DNA of 64,000 nt, taken from Isoperla grammatica. Its lineage: Eukaryota > Arthropoda > Insecta > Plecoptera > Perlodidae. Where the stretch lies: positions 8,263,111-8,327,110 of the forward strand of contig OX246741.1 in NCBI GenBank assembly GCA_945910005.1, in the 5' to 3' direction. Position numbers and translations under genes: made by a program. The first letter of the stretch is position 1; each line of letters starts with the position of its first letter. Positions 28,701 to 40,535 of this stretch are shown piece by piece. The notes under the pieces were generated by a model that saw nothing but the letters and a program-made list of their open reading frames with translations, had not been told where the DNA came from and made no database searches.

Positions 28701-31700
28701 CTTCAAAACAATCATTTTCATCTCACACGTAGAATGTCGTACCGTCGTACGTGATGCTAATGTCGTACATGTTAGCTTGGTTTAATTTATTAAATTTAAC
28801 ACGTTATGCTATGATGATAATCATGAAGTGTAATCCTTTGTACATTTTTGCAAATAATATAATTAAGTTAATCCTAACTATCTGGAAATGAAAACGTGAT
28901 TTTTTAATTTACGGCTTGAAATTGTAGATTTACGAGAATCAATTTCAAGACTATCTTGCAAAGCAACTTAAAATAATAATGATATAGAAATTAATAATGA
29001 ATGTAAAAGCTACTGACTCTAATGATTTAAATTAATTGATTTTGTAATTTTTCTCAAATGAATGATTTTAATGAATGCCACAACATAATAAATAATAAAT
29101 TTGTATTTATTAATTACTTAGTATTTATTTTAAACGTATATTAAATATATTGCTTTGATTTATACTTGAGTAATTGACATAGTTATCCTCACAAATGGTT
29201 TTATATTTTTATTTTACTTTATTCGTTATGTTTCAAGATTCGAATGGATCATACTACATTCCTCCCCCTCTCCGCCATAAAAACTAACGTTCCGCGAAGT
29301 CAATAACACAGTTGGCCAACCAATAACCTTGTGAGACCAAACCTCACGTTATATATACTCGTGGCCTTGTAATAATGTTCAGCTGCACAGCATGTTACTT
29401 TGGTTTGGTAAAGGCTAACTCGTTTTACAAATTAGGCAAATCAATTTCACGTCTAGTTATTTCTTTGATTAAAAGATCTGACAATGAAGCGTAGAAAATA
29501 ACTATAATCACACAATCAGTTTTTATTCTGATGACATTTTATGCAAAATAATAACAATTTAACAACAGCGGTAACAATATAACACATTTCAAAAGTATAG
29601 GTGCTTAATTCTTATTGCTTTACGCCTCTATTATTGCAATCATGCTATTCGAGACGATGATGAGAGTTGTATTTAAATATAGTTAATAAATAATAATAAT
29701 AATAATGAATAATTTCCCTTTGCACAAATTACGAAACAATAATTCATATTTACGTAGAACCTAGAAGTAACTTTAAAAAAAAATATAAACTATTATGAAC
29801 CTCCTGATTTCAAAAATGGACAGTCAAGTGTAATATAATAAAAAATGTTATCAAAGTACCCGGCCTTTCACATTTTGTAATTCTGTAAAAACAACCTTGA
29901 CCATGTTAAAGTATTAACAATTCACATAACGTCCCGGATTTGTAGTAAATTCTCTGGGATCCCATTCACAACAGTATCTGTCAGGCAGCAGGATTTACGT
30001 AGCCTATCAGAGGTAGCATCTCCATGGCATAATAATATTCATTTACAAAACAAGTTTTGAAGAATGAAACTGTCTCTTGTAGCGACGCACCCACTTCGAT
30101 TGTATCTTGTGCAAATTATTTAATTCCCAAGGACATTTGAGCAGGTAAAAAAACCTAATTGCTTTATTTCGCGCGTGTTAAAAGATGACACGCGAATTCA
30201 TTAAAGCAACACGGGACGATCATTTTTTTTTAGCGCTTCGTGTTTTGCGTCGTCATGCCGACATACGTATCTAAAGTTATGAATATAGTTCTTAAGGATG
30301 AACAAATAAAGACATCGATACATGTACGATACATGTAGGCCTACGTTTTACGAATTTGTAAACTGCAAACAAAACTTTTTTATGATTTTTTTTTCAAAAA
30401 TATAAGTAGATACATGTAACTATATAATGAAAATATACACGTATCAAAACCTTCGTTTAGTATTTCAGTTACAACAACGAAACAATTCAGATATATCAAA
30501 TTCCTCCTGAAAGCAAAAATCCCTTTCCTCTAAAATCAAAAGCGTGTTGAGTATAATTGCTAAGACATAAAAATATAAAAATTAAAGCTTTTCAAAATTT
30601 AAATTAATTGTACGATTCGAAATAATAATTGATAGTAAAAATAAATTGTAAGCATATGTATATTTAATTGATAGTAATGATAAAATAGTAGTGTAAGTGT
30701 TGTACGACAATAATGGCTGGTGACGTTAAATAAACACAATCTTATTTTATCTTAATAAAACAAACAATATAATTATAATCATTGGTGAGGGATGAGCATT
30801 AAGATCATAGTAATGAGTCCAGGGAACAAAAGTTTGAGATGTCTCCTTATGACTGAGGATACCACTTCAGTCAAGAAGTCTATGACGGGAATTGAACCGG
30901 TAACCCCTAGAACTAGAATCCTATGCACTAACCCTGACAAGCCACGTGTGAATAACGAGCACGTGTATCAGAAGGGACTTCCCTCATTTGCATTTCAATA
31001 ATCACCATGATTATAATATATCCTTACACGAAGACATGCTGCATGCACAATGGAAGGCACTATTTAGCGCATTTAGCGTGTCTTCTCAAGAGTACCTATT
31101 TACACTGTTGGCACATTCAATTGCCTGTTAAATAATTCATATATATCGTCATGCATTGTATTCAGTATCCTACTGCTGAACGATTAAATAACAACTCACC
31201 GGTTATGTAAACATTTGTCTCGACTGTTAAAACTACTCAGATTACATTTTTTAAAATAATATCCCTAATATATATTTTAAAAAACATTTAGTAGTCATAT
31301 GCCCTAAACACTGGATTAACAATGGAAACCAATAATTATGAACTCTTTAATTGACTTCTAAAATAACAAATGTTAGGATTAAAATATTGAACCTTTTTTA
31401 ATCAACTGGTTAGTTCTTAGGAAACTAAATGCCTGTTATTAACCACTTATTTAATGTTGTTAGCGTTATCAAGATATTATTCAAACATGTTTATTTGGCG
31501 TGGTAGTTTTAATATAGCTTCATGATGTGTTCAGTCTCCTACTGTAGACCAATTAAAGAACACTCTATACTAAACTGTTATGTAATGAATTCCGTTACTC
31601 ATGCGTTGAAACAAATTTGAAACTGAAATGTGTCCTTGTATTTTCATTGACAGTTTCTCAATAGGTGTAATTTGAGAGATTTCTGTGTTTGAGATTATGC

Positions 31701-34700
31701 GTCAAGTCAGTGGAGCATGACGACATTTGTTGTCGCTTTGACTTAGATCATTGATGAGCTATAACCAGTACGAGGTCACCAAGGGCGCGTTTTATGTTTT
31801 AGATCAAGGCCAAAGAGTTTTGTCTAAACTATGAAGAACGTGACCATGTCTTTTGGATTTAGCTTCTTAGTTACGAAAATTGAATGTGTTCGTTTAAAAA
31901 ATAACTAAACAGTGAATACATTTATAAACCATTTTTAGCAACAAATTAGCAACAATTGTTTTCCTACATCATGAGAAATAAGAAGTGTTTGTATAGTCTT
32001 ACCCTCCAAGAGCTCTTAGCATAGTCTTACTCTTACCCTCCTAGAGCTTTGCCGACGACTACTAGATAAGAAGTGTTAGGATAGTCGTACCCTCCAAGAA
32101 CTCAGTTGACGTGCACTAAGATCTTTGTATAGATGTCTAGATAGACGAAGCTAAGATCAAGTGAAAGATAGTCTTACCCTCCAAGAACTTTGCCGACGAC
32201 TACTAAGATCAAGTGAAAGATAGTCTTACCCTCCAAGAACTTTGCCGACGACGAGCCCCTTAGCGAAGCCGATGCCGAGGCCGATCAGCCTCTTCTGTCG
32301 CACTTGACCGTCGGCTCCCACCTCAAGGTCATTCACGCCCTCTGTCTCCGTCTCCAGGGAGGGAACTAGAACCACAGACAGAAATCTCATCTGTTAGTTT
32401 GTATTATTGTAACTATTTTGTATTTATTATTTGGTGTTTAACGACGTACTCGACAGCTACAGGTCGTAAACTTCGGTCGAATCAGATACATTACATATCG
32501 CAGGGGGTAGTTATACGGGGAATCCAGTAGGGAGATAATGTGTGAAATAAAATGAGAAGAGGTTGCGAGACAAAATAACTTAAGTGAACAAGATCGTGAT
32601 TATTGAGAATAATGTGGTTAAAGATATGCAGGAGTGGCATCACATATATAATTATATAGTTCGTGGCCATACCTTTACGGGCATACTGTAATTGAAAGTA
32701 ACCTATTAATTAAATTGTTTATTCTATTTTATACTTTATATTGAATTTAAAATGTACAGTATCTTTGAATTTAAAATAACAACGGGCGTGAACAAATTAT
32801 AGCCAACATATTTTTTTTTTTTTTTTTTTTAGAATTAGAATATTATTTTACTCTTATCTGATACTGTACGTGATTCTTTACTAAATTATGTCTGCCAAAA
32901 TTAAAAGCAAAACCATTAAAGTGAGTTTATCCATAACATCAACTGAATCAGCTTTAGTAGTCCAAATCAGATCTTGGAAACAATCTAATAATGAATGTGG
33001 AGTTGCCTTTTATTGCCACGAAGCTTTAGATAATTATGTAATACTGACACACAACAGTAGCGAACACAGACTGATGTATTTCGACAGGTGACTGATTTAA
33101 CTCATCAAGGTGACAATAATAATAATAGGTGTCCGAGAATTGATTCACTAATGACTAACGGAGAGAGCAACAAATACAGAGTTGAGTAGTAACTTTTTGA
33201 AAGTAACGCGTTACTTGTAACGCGTTACTTCTTTGGTAACTTTTAGGCTAACTAGTTACTTTTTCCTCGACAGTAACTTTTAACGTTGAAAGTTACAATT
33301 GATAAGGAACTTTTAAAAAAGAATGAAAAGTTACTTTCGAAACAGCCTATGGTTTTTTAAATGTACCAACAGCAAAACACTCGTATTGCGGCTGTTTCAG
33401 GTCAAAAATCTTCGACCCCCCCCCCCCCCCCCCCCCATTCCTAGAATTCATACACACCTGTATCCTTTGGAAACCATTCCAGCATACCTTCGGCTCTTTT
33501 GTTGACATGTCCAATTTTGACTTCCTATTCACTGTTAGTCTTTACAAACATGACATCATTCATAGGGTTTCACGGTTCACCAGTAAGGTATATATCAATA
33601 TTCAATATTAAGATTCATATTTTACTAAGTAAAGTAGGTTAGTAAATGCTTTGTACGCCATTATACGAGACCGAACGTCTGACGATGTTTCAATAAATCT
33701 TTTCAGGTAAGAAGTAGTATTTTATAATTTTTTTAAACTGCCACTTCCCATCAAAATTTCCTAAAAGTAACTTTTAAAGTAACTTTTAAAGTAACTTTTA
33801 ATTTTCAAAGTAACTTTTAGTTACTTTTTCCAACAAGGAACTTTTAACGTTTAAAAGTTACTTTTAAAGGCAAGTAACTTAACTTTTTAAAAGTTCCTTT
33901 TTAAAAGTAACTTACGCAACTCTGAACAAATATACCTTCAGGTTGTGTGTCAACCTTAGAACGATGCCGAACCCGAATCTGTCTTATGAAACAAGAAAAC
34001 ATTAGTCTAGACTTTCGATGATGAAGACTGACTTATGTAATAATAAGACCGTACCTGTGGTTACCCATGGTAACTCACAGGGAAATTTTGATGAAATTAG
34101 TCCACTCATGGAATCATAAACGCAAATGTCACTAAAATGTGTTCTTTGTTCTTGATTTCATAATTTGAATATTATGTTTAGATCATTTGGGCATAAGTGA
34201 CACAAGTTTGAATTGAGATGATGCTGTATTGTTCATTGTCAAAATATTATAATTCTCAAACTCATATTACGCTTCTGTTGCATCTCCTTTGCTCTCGAAT
34301 ATAGATTATGTCAATTATTACAAATTGGTGCAGTTAAAAGTACGTTAGACACAGTGTGTAATTGGGGTCATATGCCAATTTGTAGGGTCGTTTGCAATGT
34401 TTTTTGCTATGTAATGATTTACAATTTCAAACACATAAATACATTTTACTTAATTATGAAATTTTTTTTTTTTAAATATTGATAATATTTGAAATTTTGA
34501 TTAAACGTTTGCGTTGCTCGTCGCTCAGCTAAAGCATTCAGCTCTGATAGCTTCGAAGGTTTATTGAAGTATGAGTAAGAGGTGTGCAATGTAACTGTTT
34601 GAAAGATAGCCAAGACCGTTGGTCACTGGTCAGACTGCAACATACGTTAACCTTGCGTGTTATGGGTTGTACGAGATGAGCTCAGAATGTGCGTGTGCGC

Positions 34701-35648
34701 ATGGTGCATTGAATACTAAATAATATCCACTACTGAGTATACACCATTCAGTCATTGGGGTTTAACCCGTGTATTGCCAGTACGTCTACTTCTTACATGA
34801 GTGCACGACAAAACACAAGATATAATTTATTTCGCGATTTTTTTTATATTTTATTTTATAAAATTCCAGCATGTACCCGATGCACCCAATGTTCTAAGTA
34901 CAGTACTGGTTTCATAAAGATAAAACAAATCTGTTGTAAGTGAAAAATGACGAAATAACAAGCATGTATATAAGCTTATGTTTATCGTTCTTCGGAGAGC
35001 GAGAAAGGGAAAGTTCACTCAAATTTCTAACTATAAATACCCTAAAATATTATGTATATACCGAATTTTCTGTTATAATATTCGTCCTCAAAGCCAACCA
35101 AATCTGAAAACGTGTTAAAGCAATTATCCACATAGTGTATTTAAAGTATGATTTAATGTTGTTTACAGGGCCTTTAAGACACGATATAGCATATGGAAAT
35201 ACATTTTCGCTTACGGCTTTTAAACATTTACGATGTTTTATTCACCCAAAAAATTATAATTTTAGTTTATTCATGATTTACTGCAATCGTATTTAATTAT
35301 ACTCCGATTTAAAAAACTAGAGCAGGAAACACATAAAACTAGAAAAGTAGAACGAAAACTTTCAGATCTATAAAATTAACACGTCCCCAGTCCTAAACAA
35401 AATTTCGAATTTTTGCAAATTTTCACTTTCATACAAGCACACACAGAAAATGTCTGCATAACATTTTTTTAAATTTTGTTATTTCTAAAAAAAAGGCCTG
35501 ATTTAAAAAATATTTCTAGTTTTAAATAAATAAATATCCTTCAATCGTATCAGCTTGACTTACCTAAAGCTTCTTGCTGAGCCAATTCCTGCCCAATGGC
35601 GACGGCCACTCCCGCCAGAACCAAAAAGCACAAGACCGAAATCTTCAT
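25742..35648 (-). CDS. Secreted glycine-rich (GGY/GGH) protein with a furin-cleaved acidic propeptide
   Basis: Four minus-strand exons join exactly in phase: 35648-35564, 32365-32230, 26753-26601 and 25979-25742 (203 residues). Exon 1 encodes a signal peptide (MKISVLCFLVLAGVAVAIG). Exon 2 encodes an acidic propeptide ending at RQKR (residues 51-54), a furin-type site, then a hydrophobic LIGLGIGFAKGLVVGKVLGG stretch. Exons 3 and 4 encode Gly-rich repeats: GGGGY units, GGHGGY units and RRHYG blocks, closing with a Ser/Gly/Phe tail (SFGGSLGGFGG) and TAA. No cysteines follow the signal peptide. The composition matches arthropod cuticle or eggshell glycine-rich proteins and some glycine-rich antimicrobial peptides. 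Sequence alone does not choose between them. Introns of 3.2, 5.5 and 0.6 kb are packed with repeats. A TATA box lies 58 bp upstream of the ATG. The exon 2 donor is repeated several times downstream. Confidence 0.87.
26061..26250. repeat. 15-bp minisatellite bracketed by 36-bp direct repeats
   Basis: About seven copies of GAATCTGAGCGAGCT run from 26101 to about 26206. On each side is a copy of AGATTCAGTTCGAATCAGTT, followed by CTRAGCGCC (26068 and 26213). The array lies in intron 3 of the glycine-rich gene. The Leu-Ser-Glu-Leu-Asn open frame it creates is not a gene. Confidence 0.93.
26310..26400. repeat. Short tandem duplication, about 49 bp
   Basis: AACTGGAAATAATCGATAAT occurs at about 26318 and again near 26367, each followed by a related GAGTGTTAT/TAGTGTTAT stretch. 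Intronic. Confidence 0.7.
26788..26861. mobile_element. 74-bp foldback MITE with perfect 9-bp target duplication
   Basis: The element starts CAAGGTCCGTCGATCCCCT and ends with the complement (AGGGGATCGACGGACCCTG). It forms a near-complete hairpin around a short loop. Identical GACATTTTG 9-mers flank it at 26779-26787 and 26862-26870. It belongs to the same family as 44973-45056 and 11687-11747. Confidence 0.9.
26871..30780. other. Intron 2 of the glycine-rich gene, AT-rich
   Basis: No exon of the host gene is required here because flanking phases join exactly. It holds an A-run (27088-27104), a C-run (28101-28112) and a short GA run (28440-28455). A TATA-like site plus initiator-like TTCAGC near 29350-29383 is discussed as a finding. 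No coding frame is supported. Confidence 0.4.
30790..30965 (-). mobile_element. tRNA-derived SINE (minus orientation)
   Basis: Read on the minus strand, a B-box-like GGTTCAATTCCCGTC follows an upstream GGGGTTACC and TCTAGTTCTAG block. The body is related to the SINEs at 40295, 41298, 44380 and 51783 (GTCCTCAGTCAT-type and TGACTGAAG motifs). The A-box is degenerate. Confidence 0.6.
31995..32260 (-). repeat. Five tandem copies of the exon 2 donor of the glycine-rich gene
   Basis: The plus-strand string CTTACCCTCCAAGAACTTTG, which is the exon 2 end plus 5' splice site on the minus strand, is complete at 32225 (the real junction) and 32173. Degraded copies start near 31999, 32033 and 32085. The two best copies are about 52 bp apart and share the intervening sequence (ACTACTAAGATCAAGTGAAA). 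All extra donors lie in the intron, downstream of the true one. Confidence 0.9.
32425..32492 (-). repeat. Dispersed repeat 3' end (minus orientation)
   Basis: On the minus strand it reads GTATCTGATTCGACCGAAG, then GTCGAGTACGTCGTTAAACA. The same terminal block appears on the plus strand at 51600-51683 and, diverged, at 16278-16350. It is probably the conserved 3' end of a SINE or its partner LINE. Confidence 0.65.
33177..33924. mobile_element. Non-autonomous hAT-like transposon with 8-bp target duplication
   Basis: The element runs from CAGAGTTGAGTAGTAACTTT to the inverted end AAAGTAACTTACGCAACTCTG. It is flanked by perfect AACAAATA duplications at 33169-33176 and 33925-33932. CAG-starting inverted ends and an 8-bp duplication define hAT. 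The subterminal regions are dense in AAAGTAAC/GTTACTTT repeats, including a palindromic AACGCGTT pair. The interior holds a 17-base C-run and no transposase. It lies in intron 1 of the glycine-rich gene. Confidence 0.93.
33933..35563. other. Intron 1 remainder, AT-rich
   Basis: No gene, RNA or clear repeat boundary seen. Short open frames (for example 34755-34943) lack any signal of coding. Confidence 0.4.
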
Positions 35649-35705
35649 AGTGTCCTAGTTCAGCGAGCGTTAAAAGACGATTATCTCCCCAACGCTCTGT
35701 ATACA

Positions 35706-35715
35706 CCTTTTTATA
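35706..35715 (-). promoter_or_regulatory. TATA box of the glycine-rich gene
   Basis: The minus strand reads TATAAAAAGG 58 bp upstream of the ATG at 35648. Transcription would be expected to start near 35680, giving a leader of about 30 nt. TATA-driven expression is usual for arthropod cuticle and immune-effector genes, which fits the product class. Confidence 0.75.
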
Positions 35716-35829
35716 CAACGCCGCGCGAAATAACACAGGTCCTACCTTGGATTCTGATTGGCTGGCGAGAGAAGCCGCACTGAACAATACTTTGGTGAGG
35801 TCTTGAAGATGGTGCAGAAATGACGTCAT

Positions 35830-36480
35830 GCAGACGGGAATTCACGCATAAGCCACTCCTATTATTATACCTGTTGGGTATTCCTACCTTCATTAACATA
35901 ATTAGCGTGGTTTGATTTAGATTTTCAGGATCAGGGATTTTAATGTGTGACTGTTCAAGGATGATGCGATGTGTTCTTAGATTCTCCGTACAACAAAAGT
36001 ACTTCAAGGCTTGAAGATCAGGAAGTTAGTTCTTGTTATGTCGGATACTGTTGAATGGATGTAAGTCATCTGTAAATGTCAACGGTAGCGCTGATTAGTG
36101 ATTAGTGATTAGTAATTCGTGACGTAGAGAGGGTCAAGCAGGAAGATAACACATCTATTATAGATGTGTAATGGATGATGTCAGCAAAATGCATTGCTCT
36201 GAGCATCTTATGTTGCTCTATGGTATAGGGAAGTAACGACGAACGCCTACCCATGCTATTCTTTACATGGTCACCATGGGGAATCAATTCAGTTTCAAGA
36301 AATATTTTAGGATCTAAAATAACTTTGCACCTCTTCTAAAACCAGACTCAGATCACATGAAGCAGTTACTAATTCCTGGTGGGAACAAGGACACAATGAA
36401 CTTTCCAATAATATGTTTTAAAATCTGGAGGTTTAAAGTTAGGCTGGTCTTAAAGATAAGGCCAAAAAAGACTTGGGACC
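35830..36480. other. Intergenic region with a relic of the element seen at 60746-61281
   Basis: AT-rich, no gene. From about 36325 to 36480 the sequence is a reverse-complement match to about 60885-60960 plus the element end: CATGAAGCAGTTACTAATTC, GGAACAAGG, and GACTTGGGACCTCTT near 36469. This suggests a truncated copy of that inverted-repeat element. Confidence 0.5.
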
Positions 36481-36500
36481 TCTTTTGAATCCGGGTCCTG

Positions 36501-36784
36501 GATAGATAGATAGATAGATAGATAGATAGTCTTTATTTGTACACATACATGGATGGACAAAATGGCGTGGTTCGATACATGTATCGCTCTACCACACAAC
36601 CATTGGATTACAAAATTATATAATATGCTACAATGTAACAATACTAACACAACAATGAGTGTTATTTGACTAGGATATCTTTGTTATATCTTTGTTATTT
36701 TAACAAAGATATCCCAGTCAAACCACACTCATAAGTAATTACTACATATTGTGACTAAAATAAGTGTGTGACAGTTTCACACAC

Positions 36785-36832
<48 letters not shown>

Positions 36833-38245
36833 CACAAATCCTGACCCTGCTGTAACAATTCATAACAAAGGTCATTCACAGGTGCAAACACAATGCTTAT
36901 GCCATACCCTAGCAGTTTTCCATAACCAGGATAAAGCCAGCCAGTAAATTTACTGTGCTCTTCTCACAAATGGCAGATGTATATTATCATTAGAGCGACA
37001 AGTATATATGCATATGCCATAAAATAGAAATTTGACCATGACAGTGGTTTACGTTTTGCTTGCCTTCGGATTACTATATTTTCCTTCTGTGACTTTAACA
37101 GGTGATTTTTGAAATTGATTTTAAATACGCCCAAAGACTTAATTGTATTTAAGGCTGTCGGCAATTGGTTCCACAGTCTAGGTCCATTAATTGAAAAAGA
37201 TGGGGAAGATTTACTGTTATGATGATTGAAAACGAGGTTGTTAGTTTGACGGGTGTTGTGGGTGTGTAAATTTTTGGTAAGAGCAAGTTTATTATAGAGA
37301 TATTTAGGGGTTTGTGTATTTATTATTTTATGCATTAATGTTGCCATATGTTGGTTCCTGCAGTTTTGCATGTTTAACCATCCAAGAGTAATAAGATGTG
37401 GAGAAATTTGTTCTCTATAGGGAGTGTTCAGAATAAATCGTACACATGAATTTTGGACCTTTTGGATGTCATATTCTAGTGACTTGTTTATGCCTGTGTA
37501 GACATAGTCACAATAGTCAAATATAGACAGAATTAGCGATTCAGTTAGAAGTTTTTTAATGGGGATCGGTAGCAGTTTTCTAAAGCGGTACAGGTAACGT
37601 AGGATACCATATGCTTTGGTACAACATTTCGAGATATGGTATTTCCAACTCATATCAGATTGAAACCAGATACCCAAATTGCAGACTATATCAACCATTT
37701 TAATGGAGTCTCCATTGATTTTAATTTGAGAAGAGTCTATACTATGTATTATTTGTTTGCAGCCTATAGCTAGAACCACCGATTTTTTGGGGTTCAAATG
37801 AAGACTATTTTTCTTTGACCATAGTGAGAGGGAGTCAAGGTCTTCATTTAGAGATTCTTTACAATTGTCTAAGTTTGCGATGTCGGGGCAGCAAATTAAT
37901 TTTTGGATGTCATCTGCATACTGGTTGACTTTACAATGCTTAATGGCTGAGGGGATGTCATGTACGTATACATTGAATACAAGAGGTCCAAGAATGGACC
38001 CTTGGGGGATTCCATTGGTTATAAACAGGGGTGTAGATGAAATAAAATTACCGTTACGTTGTATGCGAACTATTTGTGTTCTACATTCTAAGTAGCTTTT
38101 GAAGTACTTGATGGTGAGTGATGAGAAACCAAGTATTTTGAGTTTGGCCATTAGTAGGTCGTGATTGATGGAGTCAAATGCTTTTGAATAGTCTACGTGA
38201 AGGGTAGGGTAAAGGTAGTTATGACGTTGGTTGCGGGTACCCTAC
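36501..38245 (-). mobile_element. 5'-truncated LINE (RT C-terminal half) with TATC-repeat tail
   Basis: Minus-strand coding from about 38240 to 36964. Upstream of the first ATG the frame already reads DYSKAFDSINHDLL (RT palm block A), followed by NGIPQGSILGPLVFNVYVHD, the catalytic NQYADDIQ, then the thumb and C-terminal part ending with FNHHNSKSSPSFSINGPRLW. The frame is uninterrupted for at least 395 codons, so insertion is fairly recent. The 5' half of ORF2 (endonuclease) and ORF1 are missing. The 3' UTR contains a TA microsatellite, and the element ends in TATC repeats at 36501-36530 (GATA on the plus strand). The RT sequence differs clearly from the LINE at 53869, so at least two LINE families are present. 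Confidence 0.87.
36786..36832. repeat. (TA)n and T-run
   Basis: About 32 bp of TA repeat followed by 15 T. It lies in the 3' UTR of the truncated LINE. Confidence 0.95.
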
Positions 38246-38249
38246 AGTA

Positions 38250-40290
38250 ATAAGATGTGTTCGACTTGTTTAGCAGAACAATTCAATGTAGTGTTACCTG
38301 CCCAGTAGTATTTGATCTTTGTGCAAAATGGCACAATATGTCATGGTGAAACAACCTTATGTAAGAACGTATGTTACACACACACTACGTTAGTCATTCA
38401 TAACTTACGTATACATCAACTCATCATGTTTATGACTAACAGTTAAAAAGTAGAGCAATCTTAAGATTGTGTACTGGAACTATCCCAAATTGTAGGTAGG
38501 CTACACGTACAATAATAATCCGTCATGGTAAACACCAAATACAATTGTTTTGCTTATTTTCTATTTTAGTGTTTTACAACGTTTTTGTAATATAAAGTAA
38601 ACAATGTAGTGTTTAAATTATACTTGTAACATTAGGGTCACCGTATTAGTTCATAATAACTAATACGTTTGACTGAATCTGGGGATTTCAGAATCCCACA
38701 ATACTGTGGTAAATTATCCCTAACGAACCTGTTTCCGCATGGTAGAGTAGGTGTTAGGAACAACAGAAGTAGAAAATTAAGTTGGTACTATTGTTTTCGG
38801 CTATGCATGAAACTTAGTTACGTTGGCATAACTGAAATATGTTTAATACAGCAACAAATTCTTCCAAAAAGTATCTTATACCAGGACGTTATTAAGTGCT
38901 ATATTTCTTATTTAACGAACTATGTTTTCTTTGCATCGACGGTAAAAGGATAACGTTCCATTATTGGTTGGTTTATATTAAACACTATATTGTATAATGT
39001 ACACTTAATTGCGTTTGAAGATCACGGCATGTTTGCGAATTACAGTCGGCAAACCACAAGGTGAACGTAGTCGTGTGGTGTATGTGGTAATTTATCACCA
39101 TTTAATGAAGACTAGTTATATTTCACAAACAGTACTGAACACACTTAGTAATTATGACGTATACCGTCTAGCATTAAAAAATCAAATAGTAATTTTTCTG
39201 TCCCTTAGGAGGATATTTACGACAGTGAAATTAATATCAGGATTCATTAGATTGTATTGAAGGGTGTTTTTATGTAATATATTATAATTTTGAAGCTTTT
39301 GGAACCTATAATAAATTATTTGTAGATATTATTTTAGTTTTAGAATAAAAGCGAGCCACACACGCACATACACACACGTGATACCCACAATAGTAGGACA
39401 GGACAACACTATTAGCTTGTGGACATTGTTTATAATATGTTGATAATGCCATTATCTAAGTACTTCTTTTTATTCATTTGACGAATTTCATTCTACTGAG
39501 ATTCTTCGGAAAAATTAAGGACGGACGAACAAAATCTGTAAACTTTACTTTCTATTACTTTTTAGTCAAATTTTATTGATTAGCTTCATGGTTCAGCTTA
39601 ATTGATTTCAAAACTTTTTACATCACGCATAATATTTCACACTTTATTTTTTTGTATTTCATACATTCTGAATTCAGAATTATAGGTTATTTAAAGTAAC
39701 TGTAAATAGTAGTATGATATATGCATAATTATCTGAAGGTGAAGAATCAACTACATTTAATTAACATACTGCAGGTTAACAGTTTATATGGTTATAATGT
39801 GATTACTTATTTCCATGTATGCATACAGATGATAATCAGAAAATTATAAAATATAACATGTATACCTACAGTGGTTAGCCTAAGCCTTTGAACCAGGATA
39901 TGAATGAAATATACAAGATATACAAGGATTTCAACAAAAGTTGGCTTTCATGTTGTTCTTATTTTATTTGTTAACATGTTACAAATGTCAAAGGTCACAA
40001 AGGTCAAGGATATAGTAATTATAAACAGGTTATCAACTAATCAACTCAAGACTATAGCTGCACTAATGGTTAACGAAGCTTCAACAGAGAAATAGAATTT
40101 AATTCCCCCACTTCCACGTACATTACTCAAAAATGGCAGCCTTAATTCATAATACTGTCTACAAAATTACGTTGTATGATTATTCCTATATCTCTATTTT
40201 TTATGGTTTTATAAACTAACATGAACTTCGTAGCCCCATTTGTTCTCTAACCTATCACCACAGAACCAATCACGAATGTATATCCAATCA
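38250..40290. other. AT-rich intergenic spacer
   Basis: No gene or repeat with recognisable ends. Open frames at 38669-38953, 39009-39260 and 39904-40095 have no domain, no biased composition and no splice context. Confidence 0.4.
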
Positions 40291-40294
40291 AATC

Positions 40295-40535
40295 CTGCTG
40301 TATCACGTCAGCTTTGCCTGTTGTGCCTCTCTTCAGGTGACTTACCAGATATAGTCAAATATTTCATTGAATGGTTCAAAGTATTGACCGAGTACTGTAT
40401 CTAAGATTCCCACAATCAATAGCACATTCGTATTGGAAAAACCTTCTGTCAGGATTGCTGTGACAAAGTGGGATTCAAACCAACGACATCAGAATTAGAG
40501 TTACCGCACTACCGCTGAGCTACCAATGTCAGTTA
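40295..40535 (-). mobile_element. tRNA-derived SINE (minus orientation)
   Basis: Near 40465-40530 the minus strand carries tRNA-like sequence (GGTAGCTCAGCGGTAGTGCG as A-box region and GGTTTGAATCCCAC as B-box region). The body ends with the shared GTCACCTGAAGAGAGGCACA motif. This is the best-preserved tRNA head on the minus strand. Confidence 0.8.

Noticed and set aside
32888..33091. 67-residue frame beginning MSAKIKSKTIKV
   Set aside because: No family recognised, no splice or promoter context, lies in an intron. Chance or old element relic.
40465..40535. Functional tRNA gene
   Set aside because: A/B-box-like sequence exists here and at 51788, 41480, 30890 and 16124, but none folds into a full cloverleaf and all are attached to a shared SINE body.
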